Assembly: GCF_905209685.1 (NCBI RefSeq)
Contig: NZ_CAJLUB010000003.1
Coordinates: 1-43,828, forward strand
Length of the DNA stretch: 43,828 nucleotides
Reading direction: 5' to 3'
Source of the DNA: an uncultured Veillonella sp.
GTDB taxonomy: Bacteria; Bacillota; Negativicutes; Veillonellales; Veillonellaceae
Part shown: positions 39,241 through 43,828 of the stretch, piece by piece
Layout of the letters: every line of letters begins with the position of its first letter
Position numbering within the stretch: the stretch's first letter is position 1
The notes under the pieces: model-generated
Databases searched by the model: none
Told to the model about the DNA's origin: nothing
What the model saw: the letters and a program-made list of their open reading frames with translations, nothing else
Program-made: the position numbers and the translations under genes

Positions 39241-40623
39241 TTATTTATTTGTTGTGTCGTAGTAGTTTACGCGTGGAGGTAATGGGAATTGAATTGCTGC
39301 ATCCGGTTTTACTGTCTCAGGTTGTGGTAATTCTACGACTACATTATTTTTGAATTTCTTTTTGAAAGCTTTCACAGTGTCCTTTTGAACGGAGTCAGCT
39401 GTAATGATAAGAGCGCTTGTGTCATCGTTAGGACGGATGGAGATGATGTTACCTTTTGGCTCTTTTGCTTTGTATAAATCAATAGCGTCAGATTGGTAAT
39501 CTTCAAGTTGTGCTTGATTTAACTTGCCTTGAGATACAACAAGGGCGCTTTCAAGTTGAGGATCTTGCGCTTCAGAGATTGCATGAGCAACAGCCTCTGC
39601 TTTTTTCTTATCTGTTAAAGTCGCATGTAACTTGCCACCATCCCAGAAGAGGGCACCGTCTTGACGGAATTTTGTGAAGTCGTTGCCATAGCCTAATGTT
39701 TTGTCGATAATAGTAGCTGTTTTATTTTCTACTTGTTGTTTGAACAATGTGTTGTGGAATGCAAGAGCTTGTTCTGTTTGCGTCATGCGATACGCAATCT
39801 CAGCAGCTTCAGCACGTGTTACATATTTTTCAGGGTTAAATAATGTGCCAGGAGCGTAGTTTGTGAAGCCCAGGTATGCAAGTTCACGAACTGCATCTTG
39901 AGCCCATGGAGCGACGAATTTTTGGTCTCCATAAGCAATATTATCAAGGGCTGTTGGATCTTCTGTTGTGTATCCTAAGTAGTGAATGTAGTTGTCTGCT
40001 ACTACAGCAAACTCTTGGCGAGACATATATTTTTCTGGTTTGTATGTGTTATCGCCATAGCCGCTGATGATATTTTTACGCGCTACAGATTCGATAGCGA
40101 GGGCAGACCAACGATCGGATGTAATATCTTTAAATTTGCTAGATAAGAATGCTGCTGTACCATCATCAGTGATGTTGTTGAAGAGAGCAGCTACTTCTTC
40201 ACGAGTCATAGGTTGATTAGGTCGGAATGTACCGTCAGAATAACCTTTCATTAGATTTGCTTTTGTTACAGTACTAATAGAATTGGCAGCCCAGAAATCG
40301 CTAGGCACATCGGAGAATATGTGGGCACGGATTTTTTGAATGTCTTGTGGCGTACCAATAGATGTATTCACAACTACAGGTGTAGCAGCTTTAGCGGCAT
40401 CAAATTTATGAGCCTCTGCTTTAGTTGTTGCTACATTAGGAGCATCTGTGTTTATAGTAACTGCTTGCGTAGAGGCCACTGTAGGCGCTTCAACCTTTGT
40501 AGATGCTACTGCAGTGGCAGGAGCATGAGTTGTAGTATTTGCAGAAGCAAAACCGAAACTTGTTGCGGCTAATAATGTGCCAAGAACAAGGGCACGTAAT
40601 GGGTAAGGGGTATTCTTGTACAT
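39241..40623 (-). CDS. SLH-domain envelope protein
   Basis: 460 aa. A signal peptide (residues 1-~28, LGTLLAATSFGFASA) is followed by an Ala/Thr-rich stretch and three S-layer homology domains: ~102-152 (FSDVPSDFWAANSI; MKGYSDGTFRPNQPMTREE), ~163-215 and ~227-281. SLH domains bind the cell wall; in Veillonella-type cells they attach outer-membrane-linked proteins to polyamine-modified peptidoglycan. The C-terminal ~170 residues (ALFWDGGKLHATLTDKKKAE; ISIRPNDDTSALIITADS) are shared in outline with the neighbouring 571-aa SLH protein. The N-terminal linker is unlike it. Follows a weak GGAAGG site. Confidence 0.88.
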   Translation of the reverse strand: MYKNTPYPLRALVLGTLLAATSFGFASANTTTHAPATAVASTKVEAPTVASTQAVTINTDAPNVATTKAEAHKFDAAKAATPVVVNTSIGTPQDIQKIRAHIFSDVPSDFWAANSISTVTKANLMKGYSDGTFRPNQPMTREEVAALFNNITDDGTAAFLSSKFKDITSDRWSALAIESVARKNIISGYGDNTYKPEKYMSRQEFAVVADNYIHYLGYTTEDPTALDNIAYGDQKFVAPWAQDAVRELAYLGFTNYAPGTLFNPEKYVTRAEAAEIAYRMTQTEQALAFHNTLFKQQVENKTATIIDKTLGYGNDFTKFRQDGALFWDGGKLHATLTDKKKAEAVAHAISEAQDPQLESALVVSQGKLNQAQLEDYQSDAIDLYKAKEPKGNIISIRPNDDTSALIITADSVQKDTVKAFKKKFKNNVVVELPQPETVKPDAAIQFPLPPRVNYYDTTNK

Positions 40624-40747
40624 AAAAATCCTTCCTAATTATGGTAAAGGCTAAGGCTCGATAGCCTAGAATATAAACTTTCATCAACAATAAAATCTAT
40701 ATTCATTATATAGCGAATAATAAGGCATGCATAGTGATATAAACAAA

Positions 40748-40775
40748 GCAGCGTAATACTAAGCGTATACGCTGC
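40748..40775 (-). terminator. Terminator of the 571-aa SLH gene
   Basis: GCAGCGTA (40748-40755) pairs with TACGCTGC (40768-40775). On the minus strand it is followed by TTTGTTTATAT, 25-50 bases beyond the gene's stop. Confidence 0.6.
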
Positions 40776-40799
40776 CTTGGCTAGTTGAGTGAACGCCGA

Positions 40800-42515
40800 T
40801 TAGCGTTTTACTGTCATTTTTACTTTGGAACCGAATAATTTTGAGATTCCTTGTTGAGTTGCTTTAGATGCAGTTGTTACAACAGCGTAAAGTTGGTTGT
40901 TTTCTACATCTGGGAATGTAGCTAGAATTGTACCAGCTTTTTCGTTTTTGTTGTAATAGTTGCGGAAGTTCGCATCGATTGCATCGTATTCAGTTTGGCT
41001 GTATTGGGATGGTTCAACTACAACGTAGTTATTTACAGTGGAATCACCACGTGCTGCAAGGTTTGCTTTAACTGTGGAAATATCGCTATCTGTTTTCAAA
41101 GCTACGTGCAATTGATTGTCACGCCAGTACATTACACCGTAATCTTGGAAAGCATCTTCTGTTTTGTATGTTTTATTCAATTCAGCGAATACTTTATCTT
41201 CCAAAGCAGCTTGTTGTTTTTGATCAAGTGCTTTTAACGTGCTGCGACGAACAGGACGAACTGTGCGAGTAGGTTCAGTTTTTTGAGCTACTGCGGCATT
41301 TTTATTGCCCTTTACGTCTTTTTCAACTTTTTTTGCATCAGCTTTTACGGCTTTGTCAGCTTTAGCTACATCTTTTTTAGCATCTTTGCTTACTTTGGAC
41401 GCATCTTTTTCTGCTGCTGTATCAGCTTTTTTTACATCTTCTTTTACAGCTGTTTCAGCTTTTGCTTCAGTTGTAGTATGTTTTGGTGTTGCAAGGCCAG
41501 CACCATTAAGCATGCGGTTCAAGATTGTTGCCGCTTGTGCTCTTGTTACAGGTTGTTTAGGGTTGAAGTTTTCAGTCGCTCCAGATGCTACAATGCCACG
41601 TTGTGCCATGTATTGGATATCTGCTAAGTAAGCAGAGGAGATGCTAGCCTCATCTTTAAATGTTACTTTTTCTGTTTTTACAGGTGTAGAAAGATTCAAT
41701 TTTTTTGCTAGGCTAGCAGCAGAAGCAACGAATTGTTCGCGGTCCATAGTTTTGCTAGGTGTGAAAGCTGTTTTAGATGTGCCTTCCATTACGCCTGCAG
41801 CACTTACTAATTTGATAGCAGAGCTAGACCAACGATCTGCTTCTACGTCAGAGTAAGAAGTAGAAGCTTCTTTAGTTACAATATCAGCTAATTCTTGTTC
41901 GTTTAAGTTATGTTGTAATACTTTACCGTAAATAGCCGCAGCTTGTTCACGAGTGATTTGTGCACTTGGTTTGAATGTATTATCAGCGTAACCAGAAAGA
42001 TAACCAGCTTGTGTCATTGCTTGGATAGCATCGCGAGCCCAGTTGTCTTTTGTGTCAGGATATACGCCAGCAGGTAAGTTTTCTTTAGCTTTTACAGCTT
42101 TTTTACCTTCTACCTTAGCAGCATCTTCTTTTACATCATTTTTAACAGATGTATCAACGCGTTTAGCGTCATTTTTTACAGAAGTGTCAACACGTTTTGC
42201 ATCGTTTTTCACAGATGTATCTATACGCTTAGCATCGGCTTTAGCGGATGTATTAGCATGTTTTGCATCATGTTTTACAACTGTAGTGCCATGTTTAGCA
42301 TCATTTTTTACAGATGTATCAACGCGTTTAGCGTCGTTTTTTACAGATGTGTCTACACGGTGTTCATCAGCTTTAGCTGCTACTTCAGCTTTATTAGCTG
42401 TAGCAGATACTTCAGATTTTACATGAGCCGCAGTTGTTTCAGCGTGAGCCATGCCGAATGTGGAACCGAGGGCTAATGTAATAGCTAAGGATAAGGATAA
42501 TTTATTTAGTTTCAT
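40800..42515 (-). CDS. SLH-domain envelope protein with 11-residue repeats
   Basis: 571 aa from the ATG at 42515 (AAAGGAGCC upstream); a start six codons earlier overlaps that site. Signal peptide MKLNKLSLSLAITLALGSTF then GMAHA. Residues ~50-130 are seven units of an 11-residue repeat (KRVDTSVKNDA and variants), an elongated helical rod. Three SLH domains follow (YPDTKDNWARDAIQAM; YSDVEADRWSSSAIKLV; TFKDEASISSAYLADI). A second Lys/Asp/Ala-rich helical stretch leads to a C-terminal domain related to the 460-aa neighbour (YGVMYWRDNQLHVALKTDSD). It probably links or spaces the envelope. Strongly biased codons suggest high expression. Confidence 0.88.
   Translation of the reverse strand: MKLNKLSLSLAITLALGSTFGMAHAETTAAHVKSEVSATANKAEVAAKADEHRVDTSVKNDAKRVDTSVKNDAKHGTTVVKHDAKHANTSAKADAKRIDTSVKNDAKRVDTSVKNDAKRVDTSVKNDVKEDAAKVEGKKAVKAKENLPAGVYPDTKDNWARDAIQAMTQAGYLSGYADNTFKPSAQITREQAAAIYGKVLQHNLNEQELADIVTKEASTSYSDVEADRWSSSAIKLVSAAGVMEGTSKTAFTPSKTMDREQFVASAASLAKKLNLSTPVKTEKVTFKDEASISSAYLADIQYMAQRGIVASGATENFNPKQPVTRAQAATILNRMLNGAGLATPKHTTTEAKAETAVKEDVKKADTAAEKDASKVSKDAKKDVAKADKAVKADAKKVEKDVKGNKNAAVAQKTEPTRTVRPVRRSTLKALDQKQQAALEDKVFAELNKTYKTEDAFQDYGVMYWRDNQLHVALKTDSDISTVKANLAARGDSTVNNYVVVEPSQYSQTEYDAIDANFRNYYNKNEKAGTILATFPDVENNQLYAVVTTASKATQQGISKLFGSKVKMTVKR
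42132..42362 (-). repeat. Seven 33-base coding repeats in the SLH gene
   Basis: Near-identical 33-base units encode KRVDTSVKNDA. Units 1-2 and 5-7 are almost the same at DNA level, and units 3-4 have drifted (KHGTTVVKHDA, KHANTSAKADA). The arrangement is prone to gain and loss of units by recombination. Confidence 0.85.
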
Positions 42516-43038
42516 TGAAAAGGCTCCTTTCAAACTATACTTATATAAAATAAATTATAACACTTTTTAAATTTATACACTACTATAAGAAAATGTAATA
42601 TATGAGGATAAAAATTACATGAATTTGGTGTTTCTCTGTCATTTATATAAATATTCAATGAATTATAGGTAAATTACGACATACATTACTCTAAAATACA
42701 TGAAATGATAAACATTCCCAAAATCTAGATTTTATGTGGCTTTCACAAGAAAAAATTATAAATAGAATGGCATTTGTGATAAAATGCAATGTTTGCTATT
42801 ACAAAAACTCATAACGATATGAGAAATAAAAGGGTACATACGAATATAGCAATCCTTTGGACAATTTATATTGGATTAATTTATAATTATATCGATGAGC
42901 TTTTGAATATTTATTTGAAAGCATAAGTAATGTTCAAGGCGGAAATTTAGTTGAAAAATTCACTATTAATCTTGCCATAACACATACATATCAAAATTTT
43001 TTATTAGGTTAAGTACTAGAAAAGACGAGGACGATAAT
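42516..43038. other. Divergent intergenic region, no gene seen
   Basis: ~520 bases between the 571-aa SLH gene (-) and lutA (+), very AT-rich. A TATAAT-like box on the minus strand lies at ~42553-42558 near the SLH start. On the plus strand TTGGAC then TATAAT (42,857 to ~42,887, spacer 19) is a possible lut promoter, although the spacing is long. No RNA gene or hairpin stood out. Confidence 0.5.
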
Positions 43039-43776
43039 ATGAAAATTCATCTTTTCCAACAGTGTTTGATTGACATGTTCTACCCACATGTAGGTATGGC
43101 TGGTGTAGAAGTACTTGAAAGATTAGGTTGCGAGCTCGTAGTTCCTAAGAAACAAGTATGTTGTGGCCAAATGTTCACTAACTCTGGTTACAATGACGCA
43201 GCTATGGATGCAATTAAGAATACAATCGAATGCTTCGAGAACGCTGAATATGTAGTCAGCATGTCCGGCTCTTGTGCATTTGCTATTCGTGACGAATACC
43301 AACATTTCTTGGAAGGTCAACCTGAATGGCAAAAACGCGCAGAAAAATTGAGCGGTAAAATTTATGAATTCACTGAATTCATTACTGATGTATTAGGTGT
43401 TGAAGATGTAGGGGCTCGTTTCAACGAATCCGTTACATACCATACATCTTGCCACGTTACTCGTTTGATGGGTGTTAAAGAACCTCCATTCAAACTCCTT
43501 AGAAATGTTAAAGATATTAACTTGATTGAATTACCACGTGCAGACCGTTGCTGTGGTTTCGGCGGTACATTCTCCGTTAAGAACCCTGAAATTAGTGAAG
43601 TTATGACACGCGAAAAAGCATTGGAAATTGCTGGCACAGGTGCTAACGTAATTTCTGGTTCTGACCAAGCGTGCTTGATGAACATCGCTGGTATGCTTGA
43701 CCGTCTTCATAAAGAAGGCGAAATCGATCGCCGTATCAAAGTAATGCATATTGCTGAAATCTTAAACTGCCGTTAA
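43039..43776 (+). CDS. lutA: L-lactate oxidation Fe-S protein LutA
   Basis: 245 aa, the normal LutA (YkgE) length. It carries two CCG domains as in heterodisulfide-reductase-type electron carriers: VPKKQVCCGQMFTNSG with MSGSCAFAIRDE, then TYHTSCHVTRLMG with ADRCCGFGGTFSVK and SGSDQACLMNI. With LutB and LutC it forms the iron-sulphur lactate dehydrogenase feeding electrons from L-lactate. GACGAGGACG is a moderate site. The stop is followed by AAGGAGGAG and the next gene's ATG 12 bases on, so it heads a lutABC-type operon. Lactate is the main carbon source of Veillonella, which fits. Confidence 0.92.
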   Translation: MKIHLFQQCLIDMFYPHVGMAGVEVLERLGCELVVPKKQVCCGQMFTNSGYNDAAMDAIKNTIECFENAEYVVSMSGSCAFAIRDEYQHFLEGQPEWQKRAEKLSGKIYEFTEFITDVLGVEDVGARFNESVTYHTSCHVTRLMGVKEPPFKLLRNVKDINLIELPRADRCCGFGGTFSVKNPEISEVMTREKALEIAGTGANVISGSDQACLMNIAGMLDRLHKEGEIDRRIKVMHIAEILNCR

Positions 43777-43788
43777 GGAGGAGACGAC

Positions 43789-43828
43789 ATGGCACTTATA
43801 TATGACAATCGCCCCTATAAAACACGTA
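43789..43828 (+). CDS. lutB: Start of LutB (partial, cut by window end)
   Basis: ATG at 43789 after AAGGAGGAG begins MALIYDNRPYKTR and runs off the window. Its place after lutA and the strong site make it the LutB iron-sulphur protein by operon order. Thirteen residues are too few to confirm by motif. Confidence 0.6.
   Translation, partial: MALIYDNRPYKTR

Noticed and set aside
41283..42476. Long open frames on the + strand opposite the 571-aa SLH gene
   Set aside because: They mirror the Ala/Lys/Asp-rich repeat codons of the real gene, give Ser/Phe-rich protein and have no ribosome-binding site.

Overview
The window has two unlike parts. Bases ~11,571-43,828 look like the chromosome of a Veillonella-type bacterium (Negativicutes, a diderm Firmicute). 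The evidence is Firmicute-type AddAB, two secreted proteins with S-layer-homology (SLH) domains, an OPT peptide transporter, fumarase and the start of a lactate-utilisation (lut) operon. Genes there are strongly ribosome-bound (AGGAGG-type sites) and nearly every unit ends in a clear hairpin terminator. The genus call is my recognition of the gene set, not a search result.

Bases 1-~11,535 are different. Fifteen small, very AT-rich genes, all on the + strand, alternate with GC-richer fragments of Rhs (YD-repeat) core and with short 3' remnants of toxin tips. No complete rhs/toxin gene is present. Recognisable immunity-type folds are three SUKH (SMI1/KNR4) proteins, DUF4303, a pentapeptide protein, a HEAT-like protein, a Sel1-repeat protein and a YwqG/DUF1963-like protein. 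The modules are stitched together by a recurring spacer beginning GCAAGCCGTAGCCC. It carries inverted copies of AGGTCGTCTGAA, the DNA uptake sequence dialect of Neisseria mucosa-group species. I read the segment as a bank of orphan immunity genes and displaced Rhs tips of Neisseria origin, either transferred into the Veillonella-like chromosome or joined to it by assembly error.

Layout: 1-11,535 Rhs/immunity module array; 11,539-11,762 terminators and a possible structured RNA; 11.8-13.1 kb MFS transporter; 13.2-15.9 kb two secreted proteins of unknown function flanking an SGNH hydrolase; 16.2-23.6 kb addBA recombination nuclease; 23.7-27.8 kb lipid kinase, FCD-type GntR regulator, XRE regulator, fluoride channel and molybdopterin-binding protein; 27.9-29.8 kb minus-strand cluster (small protein, metallophosphoesterase, GalT-like HIT protein); 29.9-32.8 kb Nudix hydrolase, mutY and membrane metallophosphoesterase; 32.8-34.0 kb three small membrane proteins; 34.3-35.7 kb fumC; 36.1-39.0 kb OPT transporter plus DUF3298 protein; 39.2-42.5 kb paired SLH proteins; 43.0 kb to the end lutA and the start of lutB.

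In the array, each immunity protein would neutralise the toxin tip whose 3' end lies just upstream. Several tip/immunity pairs still overlap by a few bases, as in working effector-immunity pairs. In the core part the main themes are DNA repair (AddAB, MutY), envelope anchoring (SLH proteins) and lactate/fumarate/peptide metabolism, which suits a lactate-fermenting oral anaerobe.
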